Assembly (NCBI GenBank): GCA_027063305.1
Contig: JAMORY010000002.1
Location: 32,731-96,730, forward strand
Direction: 5' to 3'
DNA from: Sulfurovum sp.
Lineage (GTDB): Bacteria > Campylobacterota > Campylobacteria > Campylobacterales > Sulfurovaceae
Length of the DNA: 64,000 nt
The notes below the pieces were generated by a model. The model worked only from the letters and a program-made list of their open reading frames with translations, made no database searches and had not been told where the DNA came from. Numbering within the stretch: the stretch's first letter is position 1; every line of letters begins with the position of its first letter. A program made the translations under genes and the position numbers. Of the stretch, positions 45,620-64,000 are shown piece by piece.

Positions 45620-46357
45620 CTATACCTCAATATGATAGATGATCTCGGTTTTGTTCTTTTTTGTCTGGATCTCATGGATGCTTAGTCCCTCTATAGGCAG
45701 TTTCATGAAATCATCTATCGTTTCTACTGAAGCTTTTGCGATCTCTCTTAATATGATACCGCGATAAGCTTTGGCCCAATGGCTGACCACTTTGCCATCT
45801 TTGATGAACTTGAGTGTCGTATAGGGCTTGCTGGGTTTGTAGAACTTATCATAGAAGCCCGCCCTCAGATCAAGGATCTCCTGATTTTCTAGGTAGTGTT
45901 CCATCAAAGATGCCCCATGCTCATGGTAGAGTTTTTCTACTTTTATCTCCCCCACTGCCGCTCCCTGTTTCAATCGATACTCTGGGATCATATCATTGGC
46001 TCTTAGGAATCCAAAGAGGTTCGAACAGAGGATGACATGGGTGTCTATGTATGTTTTGGCATTTTCATTTAACGTCGCATAGTTCAAATGGTCAAAAGCC
46101 ACACCGGTATACCGCTCTATGGCTTTCATTGCCGGTTCATGGATAATATCTCGTATGTGTGCTTGAATATCCGTTTCTTTTTTAAGCCCGAACATAGCAC
46201 TTAGTGCATGCATGTCGCCTTTTTGCAGGATATTCATATAGGTATGGAGCAGTTTTGTTCTATGAGGAAGCAGCTCCTCAAAGAGAAGGTTCGCTAGTCT
46301 AAAGGGGGCGCTACCACCACTTGTTTTTGTCTCACTGGGTGCAAGAAGTATTTTCAT
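45620..46357 (-). CDS. yaaA: YaaA-family (DUF328) peroxide stress protein
   Basis: A 245-residue cytosolic protein of the DUF328/YaaA family, MKILLAPSETKTSGGSAPFR at the start (LAPSETK is the usual head), YTGVAFDHLNYATLNENAKT, and LKFIKDGKVVSHWAKAYRG. E. coli YaaA lowers free iron under hydrogen peroxide stress and binds DNA. The stop is followed by the tiny membrane gene. Confidence 0.88.
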   Translation of the reverse strand: MKILLAPSETKTSGGSAPFRLANLLFEELLPHRTKLLHTYMNILQKGDMHALSAMFGLKKETDIQAHIRDIIHEPAMKAIERYTGVAFDHLNYATLNENAKTYIDTHVILCSNLFGFLRANDMIPEYRLKQGAAVGEIKVEKLYHEHGASLMEHYLENQEILDLRAGFYDKFYKPSKPYTTLKFIKDGKVVSHWAKAYRGIILREIAKASVETIDDFMKLPIEGLSIHEIQTKKNKTEIIYHIEV

Positions 46358-46522
46358 TCAGAGCCTCAATCATGGTTTTTTCGCATTGTAATATGTGTTG
46401 GATATAGGAGTGCTTAGTTATATGCAGGTAGATAAAAAAGCAGGAGGAAGGGCACAAAAAGGCTGTTTAGGCATGAAAATAAGGCTTTTTTTTACTTTTT
46501 TTCAATTTTTTCCCAAAAACCC

Positions 46523-46551
46523 TTGACAAGTAAAAAGAATTTGTCTATAAT
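46523..46551 (+). promoter_or_regulatory. consensus sigma-70 promoter for the tRNA-tuf cluster
   Basis: TTGACA (46523-46528) and TATAAT (46546-46551) are both perfect consensus, separated by exactly 17 bases. It lies 39 bases before the first tRNA. The sequence between is A-rich (AGTAAAAAGAATTTGTC) and a GC-poor discriminator follows. The best promoter in the window. Confidence 0.85.
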
Positions 46552-46590
46552 TCCCGTCCATTTTGACTCACAAAGTTAAAATGCGATGGC

Positions 46591-46666
46591 GCTGGTGTAG
46601 CTCAGCTGGTAGAGCAGCTGATTTGTAATCAGCAGGTCGGGGGTTCGAGTCCCTTCACCAGCTCCA
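46591..46666 (+). tRNA. tRNA-Thr(TGT)
   Basis: A 76-base cloverleaf with acceptor GCTGGTG/CACCAGC, encoded CCA, D-loop with GCTCAGCTGGTAGAGC, anticodon loop TTTGTAA (TGT) in the GCTGA/TCAGC stem, and T-arm GGGGGTTCGAGTCCC. First of four tRNAs before tuf. Confidence 0.96.
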
Positions 46667-46713
46667 TAATATAATTATCAGTGTTTGACCAGTGATATGA
46701 CAAACATTATCGT

Positions 46714-46799
<86 letters not shown>

Positions 46800-46820
46800 T
46801 GTTAAGTCACATATAAAGAC

Positions 46821-46897
<77 letters not shown>

Positions 46898-47028
46898 TGA
46901 ACTGGGAGCTGTGTGAATTATGTACTTAGCAGAAATTACTTCACATATAAAAGCTTTCCAAATATCATACTGTAATCAAATTTTATAAAATACGTTATAT
47001 TTTATAAGCAACTGATAAATTATTTATC

Positions 47029-47103
<75 letters not shown>

Positions 47104-47113
47104 GAAGTAGAAG

Positions 47114-47155
47114 TATGGACAAAAGTATTACAGCCTTGTAATAGTTCTGTCCATA
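47114..47155. promoter_or_regulatory. 42-base two-tier palindrome upstream of tuf
   Basis: TATGGACA-AAAG-TATTACA-GCCT-TGTAATA-GTTC-TGTCCATA forms an outer stem of 8 and an inner stem of 7 base pairs separated by a 4/4 internal loop (AAAG/GTTC), with a 4-base loop. It lies between the tRNA-Thr end and the tuf promoter. No T run follows on the + strand; an RNA-processing, terminator/attenuator or regulator-binding site is possible. Confidence 0.65.
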
Positions 47156-47174
47156 TTGGTTAAGAAGTTTTGGC

Positions 47175-47180
47175 TATAAT
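47175..47180 (+). promoter_or_regulatory. putative -10 box for tuf
   Basis: TATAAT in TGGCTATAATACTG, 37 bases before the tuf ATG. -35 not consensus. Confidence 0.55.
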
Positions 47181-47216
47181 ACTGCCTTTAAATCAACATA
47201 AAGCTAGGAGAAAAGC

Positions 47217-48425
47217 ATGGCTAAAGAAAAATTCGAACGAACCAAACCGCATGTTAACATCGGTACTATCGGTCACGTTGACCACGGTAAAACTACACTA
47301 ACAGCTGCAATTACAGCGGTACTTGCAACCAAGAACGATACTGCACTTATGGACTACGATCAAATCGATAATGCTCCAGAAGAGAGAGAAAGAGGGATCA
47401 CGATCGCTACTTCTCACGTAGAGTATGAAACAGACACAAGACACTACGCTCACGTAGACTGTCCAGGTCACGCCGACTACGTTAAGAACATGATTACCGG
47501 TGCTGCACAAATGGACGGTGCGATCCTCGTTATCGCTGCAACAGATGGACCAATGGCTCAAACTAGAGAGCATATCCTTCTTTCTAAGCAAGTAGGTGTA
47601 CCATACATCGTTGTATTCTTGAACAAAGAAGATCAACTTGACGATGAAGATAAAGAAGAGATGCTTGAACTAGTAGAGATGGAAGTACGTGAACTTCTTT
47701 CTGAGTATGACTTCCCAGGTGACGATACACCGATCGTAGCTGGTTCTGCATTCCAAGCACTTGAAGAAGCAAAAGCTGGTAAGCTTGGTGAGTGGTCAGA
47801 AAAGATCATCGCACTTATGAACGAAGTAGACAACTATATCCCAGAGCCTCAAAGAGAGACTGATAAAGACTTCTTGATGCCAATTGAAGATATCTTTACT
47901 ATCCAAGGTCGTGGTACGGTTGTAACCGGTAAAGTTGACAGAGGGCAAGTATGTGTTGGTGACGAAGTTGAGATCGTTGGTCTTAAAGACACAATGAAAA
48001 CAACAGTTACTGGTGTTGAAATGTTCCGTAAAGAGATGGATTGTGGTATCGCTGGTGATAACTGTGGTGTTCTTATCCGTGGTATCGCTAAAGATGAAGT
48101 ACAAAGAGGTATGGTTCTTTGTAAGCCAGGTTCAATCACTCCTCACACTAAGTTCGAAGCAGAAGTTTACGTACTTACTAAAGAGGAAGGTGGTAGACAT
48201 ACACCATTCTTTAATAACTATAGACCTCAGTTCTATGTACGTACAACAGACGTAACTGGTTCAGTTCAACTTCAAGAAGGTACTGAAATGGTTATGCCAG
48301 GTGACAACGTTAAGATCGACGTTGAGCTTATCGCGCCTATCGCTCTTGAAGAGGGAACAAGATTTGCTATCCGTGAGGGTGGTAGAACTGTTGGTGCAGG
48401 TGTTGTTTCTAAGATCATTGCTTAA
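47217..48425 (+). CDS. tuf: elongation factor Tu
   Basis: A 402-residue GTPase that brings aminoacyl-tRNA to the ribosome. [13 protein letters not shown] (P-loop), [15 protein letters not shown] (switch I), [12 protein letters not shown] (switch II) and NKEDQLDD (base specificity; the more usual NKxD here reads NKED). ATG follows AGGAGAAAAGC. Codon use is strongly biased to GTA/GTT and GAA, fitting high expression. Confidence 0.99.
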   Translation: MAKEKFERTKPHVNIGTIGHVDHGKTTLTAAITAVLATKNDTALMDYDQIDNAPEERERGITIATSHVEYETDTRHYAHVDCPGHADYVKNMITGAAQMDGAILVIAATDGPMAQTREHILLSKQVGVPYIVVFLNKEDQLDDEDKEEMLELVEMEVRELLSEYDFPGDDTPIVAGSAFQALEEAKAGKLGEWSEKIIALMNEVDNYIPEPQRETDKDFLMPIEDIFTIQGRGTVVTGKVDRGQVCVGDEVEIVGLKDTMKTTVTGVEMFRKEMDCGIAGDNCGVLIRGIAKDEVQRGMVLCKPGSITPHTKFEAEVYVLTKEEGGRHTPFFNNYRPQFYVRTTDVTGSVQLQEGTEMVMPGDNVKIDVELIAPIALEEGTRFAIREGGRTVGAGVVSKIIA

Positions 48426-48476
48426 GACACCCTTGCAGGAGGCCTTGCCTCTTGCGCTTTCAATTAGGAGATAAAC

Positions 48477-48629
48477 ATGAGAGAAACTGTTCACCTAGGA
48501 TGTGAGAAGTGTACAAGACGTAACTATCACACAACAAAGAACAAAAAAACGACAACAGAAAAACTTGCACTAAAGAAGTATTGTAAATGGTGTAAAGAAC
48601 ACACTGTTCATAAAGAGATGAAACTCTAA
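48477..48629 (+). CDS. rpmG: 50S ribosomal protein L33
   Basis: A 50-residue protein starting [20 protein letters not shown] and ending [15 protein letters not shown]. The four cysteines (CEKC and CKWC) form the zinc ribbon of the C+ form of L33. ATG follows TTAGGAGATAAAC. The common order tuf-rpmG-trnW-secE is preserved. Missed by ORF lists with a 60-residue cutoff. Confidence 0.97.
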   Translation: MRETVHLGCEKCTRRNYHTTKNKKTTTEKLALKKYCKWCKEHTVHKEMKL

Positions 48630-48650
48630 GTTTCACTCTTTCTCTTTTTT

Positions 48651-48726
48651 AGGCCAATAGCTCAGTTGGTAGAGCACTGGTCTCCAAAACCAGGTGCCGG
48701 GGGTTCGAGTCCCTCTTGGCCTGCCA
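48651..48726 (+). tRNA. tRNA-Trp(CCA)
   Basis: A 76-base cloverleaf; acceptor AGGCCAA/TTGGCCT, discriminator G, encoded CCA. The anticodon loop CTCCAAA (CCA) lies in the CTGGT/ACCAG stem. It lies between rpmG and secE, as usual. Confidence 0.96.
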
Positions 48727-48744
48727 TAACAAAGGTAACACACA

Positions 48745-48924
48745 ATGGAAAAAATTTCAACATTTATAGCAAATGCCAGAGCAGAGCTACAGAAAGTAAT
48801 ATTTCCAACCAAAGTTCAAGTCAGACAAGCATTTTTAGCAGTTGTTCTCGTAGTAACTGTCATTTCGATATTTTTAGCACTGGTTGATCTTATGATGTCA
48901 GCCATCGTATCTTCAGTTTTATAG
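48745..48924 (+). CDS. secE: preprotein translocase subunit SecE
   Basis: A 59-residue single-helix form. MEKISTFIANARAELQKVIF with the conserved Lys-Val-x-x-Pro-(T)-x-x-x turn (KVIFPTKVQVRQAF) precedes one transmembrane helix (about residues 32-52). SecE stabilises SecY in the translocon. ATG follows AAAGGTAACAC; nusG starts 8 bases later. Confidence 0.96.
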   Translation: MEKISTFIANARAELQKVIFPTKVQVRQAFLAVVLVVTVISIFLALVDLMMSAIVSSVL

Positions 48925-48932
48925 GATTAATA

Positions 48933-49463
48933 ATGGCATTTCAGTGGTATGCAATTCAAACATATGCAGGTAGTGAGCAAGCGGTTAAACGCGCAATCGA
49001 GCAACTGGCTGTAGATTATGGTATTGAAGATAAGATCGAAAGAATCGTTGTGCCTACAGAAGAGGTCATTGAAGTTAAAAATGGCGAAAAGAAGATTACG
49101 GAAAGAACACTATACTCAGGTTACGTATTTGCACAGATAGACCTGGATACTGATCTATGGCACAAGATCCAATCTCTGCCGAGAGTATCTAGATTTATCG
49201 GTGAACAAAAGACACCGACCCCTCTTACCGAAGCGGATATCAAAGTAATCCTTGACAAGATGGAGCAAAAAGCTGCACCTCGTCCTAAGGTCGACTTTGA
49301 GGCAGGTGAAATGGTACGTATTATCGACGGACCGTTCGCGAACTTTACCGGTATGGTCGAAGAGTATGATCTTGATCATGGTAAGTTGAAACTCAATGTT
49401 TCTATCTTCGGAAGAAACACACCTGTTGAGATCCTCTATACTCAAGTAGAGAAAATCATATAA
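48933..49463 (+). CDS. nusG: transcription antitermination protein NusG
   Basis: A 176-residue protein with an N-terminal NGN domain (WYAIQTYAGSEQAVKRAIEQ), linker, and C-terminal KOW domain (VRIIDGPFANFTGMVEEYD). It couples RNA polymerase with ribosomes or Rho. Length is ordinary for the family. Confidence 0.98.
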   Translation: MAFQWYAIQTYAGSEQAVKRAIEQLAVDYGIEDKIERIVVPTEEVIEVKNGEKKITERTLYSGYVFAQIDLDTDLWHKIQSLPRVSRFIGEQKTPTPLTEADIKVILDKMEQKAAPRPKVDFEAGEMVRIIDGPFANFTGMVEEYDLDHGKLKLNVSIFGRNTPVEILYTQVEKII

Positions 49464-49502
49464 AGACCCGCCTAGCGGTCAAATCACACAAAGGAAGAAC
49501 AG

Positions 49503-49928
49503 ATGGCAAAGAAAATAGCTGAAAAGTTTAAAATGATGATCCCTGCCGGATCTGCAAACCCATCACCACCGGTAGGACCTGCACTTGGTCAACGTGGTGT
49601 AAATATCATGGAATTCTGTAAAGCGTTCAATGAAAAGACAAAAGATAAAATGGGGTTCAAAATTCCTGTTATCGTAACAGTATATACTGATAGAAGTTTT
49701 ACGTTCGAGACCAAGCAACCACCTGCATCAGATCTTATCTTAAAAGCAGCAGGACTTAAGAAAGGTACTGATAACCCACTTTTGAACAAAGTAGGATCTA
49801 TCACTAAAGCGAAACTTGAAGAGATCATCGATCAAAAGATCGCTGACCTTAACACAACTGATAGAGAAGCTGCTGCAAGAATTATCGCAGGTAGCTGTAG
49901 AAGTATGGGTGTCGAGATCGTAGACTAA
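49503..49928 (+). CDS. rplK: 50S ribosomal protein L11
   Basis: 141 residues; [20 protein letters not shown] is the N-terminal thiostrepton-region motif, and [12 protein letters not shown] the end. It binds 23S rRNA in the GTPase centre. First of the rplKAJL group, 39 bases after nusG. Confidence 0.99.
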   Translation: MAKKIAEKFKMMIPAGSANPSPPVGPALGQRGVNIMEFCKAFNEKTKDKMGFKIPVIVTVYTDRSFTFETKQPPASDLILKAAGLKKGTDNPLLNKVGSITKAKLEEIIDQKIADLNTTDREAAARIIAGSCRSMGVEIVD

Positions 49929-50008
49929 AGCCTACGAAAAAGAATATTTTATAAAAATCTGGACCACATGATTTAAAAAATGTGGGAGCAATATAGCGGA
50001 GAATATAG

Positions 50009-50713
50009 ATGGCAAAGAAACTAAGTAAAAGAAGACAAGCACTACTTGAGAAAGTAGATGCAACAAAAGAGTACAGTGTAGATGAAGCAATGGCTACACT
50101 TAAAGAGCTCAAGTCGGCAAAGTTCGACGAGACTGTAGAAGTAGCATTGAACTTGAACGTTGACCCGAGACATGCTGACCAAATGGTAAGAGGGTCTGTT
50201 GTTCTTCCTCATGGAACGGGTAAAAACGTAAGAGTTGCCGTATTTGCCAAAGATGCAAAAGCGGATGAAGCAAAAGCTGCGGGTGCTGATCTTGTTGGTT
50301 CTGATGAGCTTATTGAGCAGATACAAGCAGGGAACATCGATTTTGACATCGTGATCTCTACACCTGATATGATGGGTGTTCTTGGTAAAGTGGCAAGAAT
50401 CCTTGGGCCAAAAGGTTTGATGCCTAACCCTAAAACTGGAACGGTAACAATGGATGTTGCAAAAGCGGTTGAGAACGCTAAAGGCGGTCAAGTGAACTTC
50501 CGTGTTGATAAAAAAGGGAATATCCATGCGGGTATCGGTAAGATCTCTTTTGATACTGAGAAGATCAGAGAGAACTTCAACACATTCATTGAAGCGATCA
50601 ACAAAGCAAAACCTGCTTCTGCAAAAGGTAGATATATCACCAATGCAGCTGTCTCTTTGACAATGAGTCCGTCAGTTACTTTGGATGCATCTGAAGTAAT
50701 GGATATCAAGTAA
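50009..50713 (+). CDS. rplA: 50S ribosomal protein L1
   Basis: 234 residues; [35 protein letters not shown] and [16 protein letters not shown] are characteristic. It forms the L1 stalk and can repress its own mRNA. The final codons are part of a hairpin (CAAGTAAGC-TTTG-GCTTACTTG, 50707-50728) that may reduce read-through or stabilise the mRNA 3' end. Confidence 0.99.
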   Translation: MAKKLSKRRQALLEKVDATKEYSVDEAMATLKELKSAKFDETVEVALNLNVDPRHADQMVRGSVVLPHGTGKNVRVAVFAKDAKADEAKAAGADLVGSDELIEQIQAGNIDFDIVISTPDMMGVLGKVARILGPKGLMPNPKTGTVTMDVAKAVENAKGGQVNFRVDKKGNIHAGIGKISFDTEKIRENFNTFIEAINKAKPASAKGRYITNAAVSLTMSPSVTLDASEVMDIK

Positions 50714-50729
50714 GCTTTGGCTTACTTGA

Positions 50730-50885
50730 ACGGCACTAGATCTTCATCGGTAAAAGTACGCTTTTACGGCTGAAGACTTAGGTCTTGATCTTAGACTGAA
50801 GATAATGGGGGCGTAAGCTTAATTAGTCTACCCGAAAAGGTAGACGGGTATGGAACTCCATACACCCTGTTAGACGGTCGGAAGG
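50730..50885 (+). ncRNA. structured leader before rplJ (L10-leader-like)
   Basis: The 179-base gap between rplA and rplJ is rich in structure: TCTTCA...GTAAAAG-TACG-CTTTTAC...TGAAGA (around 50751-50786), then GTCTACC-CGAAAA-GGTAGAC (50826-50845) directly next to GGGTATGGA-AC-TCCATACACCC (50846-50867), then GAAGGAG. The position fits the ribosomal-protein L10 leader that binds L10(L12)4 to control rplJL. No covariance test could be run. Confidence 0.6.
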
Positions 50886-50892
50886 AGTAGAA

Positions 50893-51381
50893 ATGACTAG
50901 AACCAGAAAAGAAGAGCTGGTTGCAGAGATGACAGCAGAGTTCAAGGACGCTGGTGCGATCATCGTCTGTGATTATAAGGGAATGACTGTTGAAGCTCTC
51001 GAGACTGTGCGTAACATGGCTCGTGAAGAAGAGACTAAAGTCAAGGTCATTAAAAACAAGCTTGCTGCGATCGCATTGGAAAATGCAGGTTGTGAAGCGA
51101 TTGACTTTAAAGACACTAACCTTGTAATCTGGGGTGATACACAAGTACTTCCTTGTAAGATCGCTGACAAAGCGGCAACACAGTTCAAGGATCACTTTTC
51201 GATCAAAACAGGTTTGATCGAAGGTAAAGTTGCGTCTATGGATACCATCAATGCGATGGCTAAACTTCCAACAAGAGACGAACTTCTTGGTATGCTTCTC
51301 AACGTTTGGAATGCACCGATCACAAACTTTACGATCGGTATCAAAGCGCTTGCTGAGAAGAAAGAAGCAGAAGAGGCTTAA
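50893..51381 (+). CDS. rplJ: 50S ribosomal protein L10
   Basis: 162 residues; RKEELVAEMTAEFKDAGAI and KNKLAAIALEN are typical, with a helical C-terminus for L7/L12 binding. It anchors the L7/L12 stalk and probably represses through the upstream leader. ATG is preceded by GGAAGGAGTAGAA. Confidence 0.98.
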   Translation: MTRTRKEELVAEMTAEFKDAGAIIVCDYKGMTVEALETVRNMAREEETKVKVIKNKLAAIALENAGCEAIDFKDTNLVIWGDTQVLPCKIADKAATQFKDHFSIKTGLIEGKVASMDTINAMAKLPTRDELLGMLLNVWNAPITNFTIGIKALAEKKEAEEA

Positions 51382-51465
51382 TTGCGTGTGGTGAGAGCCC
51401 ACGGCTCTCTTTTGACAAGAGGTGAACTCTTGTAAATTTTGAAAATGTTCATAAAAGGATAAACT

Positions 51466-51840
51466 ATGGCAACAACTAAAGAAGATGTATTAGAATTCAT
51501 TTCTAACCTTTCTGTACTTGAGCTTTCTGAGCTTGTAAAAGAATTCGAAGAGAAGTTCGGTGTAACTGCACAAGCAACTGTAGTAGCTGCTGGTGCTGGT
51601 GCCGGTGCTGCTGAAGCTGCTGAAGAGCAAACTGAGTTTGACGTTGTTCTTACAGACGCTGGTGCGAAAAAGATCAACACAATTAAAGTGGTTAGAGCGA
51701 TCACCGGTCTTGGTCTTAAAGAAGCGAAAGCTGCTGTTGAAGAAGTACCATCTGTACTTAAAGAAGCAGTATCTAAAGAAGAAGCTGAAGAGCTCAAAAA
51801 ACAAATCGAAGAAGCTGGCGCTTCTTGTGAACTTAAATAA
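51466..51840 (+). CDS. rplL: 50S ribosomal protein L7/L12
   Basis: 124 residues: an N-terminal dimer domain ([20 protein letters not shown]), Ala/Gly/Glu-rich hinge ([18 protein letters not shown]) and a C-terminal factor-binding domain ([20 protein letters not shown]). It recruits GTPase factors. An 11-base hairpin follows the stop. Confidence 0.99.
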   Translation: MATTKEDVLEFISNLSVLELSELVKEFEEKFGVTAQATVVAAGAGAGAAEAAEEQTEFDVVLTDAGAKKINTIKVVRAITGLGLKEAKAAVEEVPSVLKEAVSKEEAEELKKQIEEAGASCELK

Positions 51841-51857
51841 TTTCGGTTATTTAAGTC

Positions 51858-51881
51858 GATATCAGGCATCTGCCTGATATC
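51858..51881 (+). terminator. perfect hairpin between rplL and rpoB
   Basis: GATATCAGGCA-TC-TGCCTGATATC is an 11-base perfect stem. No T run follows; in other bacteria such a site is an attenuator or RNase III processing site that sets the rplL/rpoB ratio, and it may do so here (inference). The remaining 51882-52048 is AT-rich leader with a ribosome site AAGGATAAAC. Confidence 0.55.
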
Positions 51882-52009
51882 CGTTATACCAACTACCTTA
51901 GGTATACTGATAAACTATTCGGAGACATTTCATACCCTCCTCTAATAGTTTCTTTGTGTATCTAATCGCATGAACATTTTGTATTCCGTTCATAAAACGT
52001 CTAAACTAA

Positions 52010-60731
<8,722 letters not shown>

Positions 60732-60738
60732 GCTTCCT

Positions 60739-60756
60739 CCTCTCCTTTGGGAGAGG
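60739..60756 (+). terminator. hairpin after rpoC
   Basis: CCTCTCC-TTTG-GGAGAGG has a 7-base perfect stem 8 bases beyond the rpoC stop. A pyrimidine-rich rather than strict T tract follows, so it is a weak or assisted terminator. Confidence 0.45.
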
Positions 60757-60806
60757 GACTATAACTTCCCCTTATTAAATTTCAGAAAAATCAAAGAAAA
60801 TCTCGA

Positions 60807-60812
60807 TATAAT
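60807..60812 (+). promoter_or_regulatory. putative -10 box for rpsL-rpsG-fusA
   Basis: TATAAT in TCGATATAATACATC, 122 bases before rpsL. The long leader (to 60933) may hold regulatory structure; no clear stem was identified. Confidence 0.45.
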
Positions 60813-60933
60813 ACATCTCCATTTTTCTATCGTTATACAATTTTAGAGTAGCTTTTAAGTGCTTTAAGATGGTGTAACAGCCAGATTCAATTCGCTCATA
60901 GAGCAAACCAAACAACATTAGAAAGGAAACGAT

Positions 60934-61305
60934 TTGCCAACAATTAACCAATTGATTCGTAAAGAACGTAAAAAGGTGATCAAAAAGTCTAAATCACCAG
61001 CGCTTGAGAGTTGTCCTCAGAGAAGAGGGGTATGTACAAGAGTATATACAACGACTCCTAAAAAACCAAACTCTGCTTTGAGAAAAGTAGCAAAAGTAAG
61101 ATTGACATCAGGATATGAGGTTATCTCATATATCGGTGGTGAAGGTCACAACCTTCAAGAACACTCTATTGTACTTGTACGTGGTGGTAGGGTAAAAGAC
61201 CTTCCAGGGGTTAAGTATCACATCGTTCGTGGTGCGCTTGATGCCTCAGGTGTTGCAAACAGAAAAGTTGCAAGATCCAAATACGGAACGAAGAGACCTA
61301 AGTAA
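60934..61305 (+). CDS. rpsL: 30S ribosomal protein S12
   Basis: 123 residues with TTG start codon (GAAAGGAAACGA upstream). [33 protein letters not shown] and [20 protein letters not shown] are typical. The Lys of TPKKPNSA and of RVKDLPG are the positions linked to streptomycin resistance in other species; both are the wild-type Lys here. TTG starts reduce initiation and may balance the str group. Confidence 0.99.
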   Translation: MPTINQLIRKERKKVIKKSKSPALESCPQRRGVCTRVYTTTPKKPNSALRKVAKVRLTSGYEVISYIGGEGHNLQEHSIVLVRGGRVKDLPGVKYHIVRGALDASGVANRKVARSKYGTKRPK

Positions 61306-61929
<624 letters not shown>

Positions 61930-61940
61930 GGAAGTAAAGT

Positions 61941-64000
61941 ATGCCTAGAAGTCATAAACTTGAAGATGTAAGAAACATCGGTATTGCTGCACACATCGAT
62001 GCAGGTAAAACGACAACGACAGAGAGAATTCTTTTCTATACAGGTGTTGAGCACAAGATCGGAGAGGTTCACGACGGTGCTGCAACCATGGACTGGATGG
62101 AGCAAGAGCAAGAGCGTGGTATTACCATTACTTCTGCTGCGACCACATGTGAGTGGAGAGGGAAACAGATCAACATTATCGACACTCCGGGCCACGTTGA
62201 CTTCACTATCGAAGTTGAGCGTTCAATGAGGGTACTTGACGGTGCTGTTTCTGTATTCTGTGCGGTTGGTGGAGTTCAACCACAATCTGAAACAGTTTGG
62301 AGACAAAGAAACAGATACGGTGTACCATCGATCGTTTTCGTTAACAAAATGGACAGAACCGGTGCGGATTTCTTTGAAGTTGAAAGACAGATCAAAGACA
62401 GACTTAAAGGTAACCCTGTTCCATTCCAACTTCCTATCGGTGCGGAAGATAACTTCGAGGGTGTTATCGATCTTGTCAAAATGAAAGAGATCGTATGGGA
62501 TGAAGATGCGGCAATGGGTTCAGCTTACCATGAGCAAGATATCCGTGAAGAGCTTCAAGATATTGCCGAAGAGTACAGAGAGAAGATGATCGAAGAGATC
62601 TCTTCTGTTGACGGTAATGAAGAGCTTATGGAAAAATATATGGAAGGTGAAGAGCTTACCACTGAAGAGATTATGAAGGGAATTAAAGATGCAACAATTA
62701 ATATGCACATTGTTCCTATGACTTGTGGTACGGCATTCAAGAACAAAGGTGTGCAGACACTTCTTGATGCAGTTGTTGACTATCTTCCGTCTCCGGTAGA
62801 AGCACCACCGATTAAAGGTACGAAAATGGATGACGAGAACGAAGAAGTGATCGTTGAGTCTACTGATGACGGTGAATTCGCATCACTTGCGTTTAAAATC
62901 ATGACTGACCCGTTTGTTGGACAGTTGACATTTATCCGTGTCTATAGAGGGTCTCTTGAGTCAGGATCTTACGTGCTTAACTCTACCAAAGGTAAAAAAG
63001 AGCGTGTTGGTCGTATCATGAAAATGCACGCGATCAAAAGAGAAGAGATCTCTGAAATTTACGCTGGTGAGATCGGTGCGGTTGTCGGTCTTAAGAATAC
63101 AACAACCGGTGATACACTCTGTTCTGAAAAAGACAAAGTGGTTCTTGAGAGAATGGACTTCCCGGATCCGGTTATCTCTGTTGCAGTTGAGCCTAAGACA
63201 AAAGCCGATCAGGAAAAAATGGGTATCGCACTTGGTAAACTTGCTGCGGAAGATCCATCGTTCCGTGTTTCTACGGATGAAGAGTCTGGACAAACTATTA
63301 TTTCAGGAATGGGTGAGCTTCACCTTGAAATTATTGTAGACCGTATGAAACGTGAATTTAAAGTTGAAGCGGAAGTGGGTGCACCACAGGTTGCATACCG
63401 TGAGACTATCCGTAAAGCGGTTAACAAAGAGTACAAGTATGCAAAACAGTCTGGTGGTCGTGGACAGTATGGTCACGTTTACCTCAAGATCGAGCCGCTT
63501 GAGCCAGGTAGTGGTTATGAGTTCGTTGATGAGATCAAAGGTGGGGTTATTCCTAAAGAGTTTATCGGACCGGTTGATAAAGGTATTCAAGAAGCAATGC
63601 AAAGAGGTATCCAAGCAGGTTACCCTGTAGAAGATGTTAAAGTAACCCTTTATGATGGTTCTTACCACGATGTTGACTCCTCTGAAATGGCATTTAAGCT
63701 TGCAGGTTCTATGGGGTTCCGTGAAGGTGCAAAAGAGGCTAACCCGGTTATTCTTGAACCAATGATGAAAGTTGAAGTTGAAGTACCTGAAGAGTTTATG
63801 GGTGATGTTATCGGTGACGTTGCAAAACGTAGAGGTAACGTAACTGGTATGGACGACAGAGCAGGTAACAAGATCGTTAACGCGTTCGTACCACTTTCTG
63901 AAATGTTCGGTTACTCAACAGACCTTCGTTCTATGACACAAGGTCGTGCAACATACGCAATGGAATTCGATCACTATGAGGAAGTTCCACAGAATGTAGC
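61941..64000 (+). CDS. fusA: elongation factor G (3' truncated by window edge)
   Basis: The window contains about 686 codons of an EF-G of about 697. [17 protein letters not shown] (P-loop), [16 protein letters not shown] (switch I), [15 protein letters not shown] (switch II), and [11 protein letters not shown] (base recognition) lie in domain [16 protein letters not shown] is in domain IV. EF-G drives ribosome translocation. ATG 61941 follows AAGGAAGTAAAGT. It is complete up to the window edge with no frame break. Confidence 0.99.
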   Translation, partial: MPRSHKLEDVRNIGIAAHIDAGKTTTTERILFYTGVEHKIGEVHDGAATMDWMEQEQERGITITSAATTCEWRGKQINIIDTPGHVDFTIEVERSMRVLDGAVSVFCAVGGVQPQSETVWRQRNRYGVPSIVFVNKMDRTGADFFEVERQIKDRLKGNPVPFQLPIGAEDNFEGVIDLVKMKEIVWDEDAAMGSAYHEQDIREELQDIAEEYREKMIEEISSVDGNEELMEKYMEGEELTTEEIMKGIKDATINMHIVPMTCGTAFKNKGVQTLLDAVVDYLPSPVEAPPIKGTKMDDENEEVIVESTDDGEFASLAFKIMTDPFVGQLTFIRVYRGSLESGSYVLNSTKGKKERVGRIMKMHAIKREEISEIYAGEIGAVVGLKNTTTGDTLCSEKDKVVLERMDFPDPVISVAVEPKTKADQEKMGIALGKLAAEDPSFRVSTDEESGQTIISGMGELHLEIIVDRMKREFKVEAEVGAPQVAYRETIRKAVNKEYKYAKQSGGRGQYGHVYLKIEPLEPGSGYEFVDEIKGGVIPKEFIGPVDKGIQEAMQRGIQAGYPVEDVKVTLYDGSYHDVDSSEMAFKLAGSMGFREGAKEANPVILEPMMKVEVEVPEEFMGDVIGDVAKRRGNVTGMDDRAGNKIVNAFVPLSEMFGYSTDLRSMTQGRATYAMEFDHYEEVPQNV

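Overview
The window looks like a chromosomal segment of a Campylobacterota (epsilonproteobacterial) bacterium, most like Sulfurovum and its vent or sediment relatives. Supporting signs are a bacterial oligosaccharyltransferase of the PglB type, a complete-looking set of pseudaminic-acid genes, an MqnA (futalosine menaquinone pathway) homologue, a split YeeE/YedE sulfur-compound permease, separate rpoB and rpoC genes, and the order tRNA-Thr/Tyr/Gly/Thr - tuf - rpmG - tRNA-Trp - secE - nusG - rplKAJL - rpoBC - rpsLG - fusA. Species assignment is inference; no 16S gene is present.

Layout. 1-9.6 kb: housekeeping genes (end of an Aas-like acyl-ACP synthetase, a lipoprotein, an L,D-transpeptidase, eno with an FtsB-like and a charged coiled-coil protein, then a minus-strand run dcd, topA, bioB, antiporter, plus a SurA-like chaperone). 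9.7-12.1 kb: a 12-haem membrane-anchored cytochrome c. 12.1-16.5 kb: a decayed module, with an LsrG-like monooxygenase, a class II aldolase and an AI-2 kinase (LsrK) all broken by single-base lesions, followed by a broken IS1380-type transposase. 16.6-36.7 kb: a 20-kb run of 15 plus-strand genes that is the most interesting part. It joins pseudaminic acid synthesis (pseB, pseC, pseF, pseI, pseG), an ATP-grasp ligase, a Gfo/Idh/MocA oxidoreductase, an unusual aldolase-CMP-sugar synthetase fusion with a HAD phosphatase, a Wzx-type flippase, three glycosyltransferases, and the N-glycosylation genes pglB, pglC, pglE and pglF. 36.8-46.4 kb: ordinary metabolism and small regulators (ComEA-like protein, gltX, mqnA, moaD, moaE, moeA, an S24 repressor, a BFD-type protein, a DksA-type protein, YeeE/YedE pair, a SUI1-type factor, yaaA). 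46.5-64 kb: translation and transcription genes, ending inside fusA.

How the genes may work together. The 16.6-36.7 kb block could make an undecaprenyl-linked glycan: PglF and PglE make a UDP-amino sugar, PglC loads it on the lipid, the three glycosyltransferases extend it using CMP-pseudaminate and possibly a second CMP-activated ulosonic acid from the fusion protein, the flippase turns it over and PglB transfers it to protein. This is inference from gene content. Neither of the two expected N-acetyltransferases (PseH, PglD) is visible in the window.

No gene-free stretch exceeds about 300 bases. The largest (46358-46590, 51841-52048, 60732-60933, 16465-16656, 40113-40298, 15177-15356) hold promoters, hairpins or repeats as listed; in 15177-15356 I see nothing convincing. 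No CRISPR array, rRNA or intact prophage was seen.
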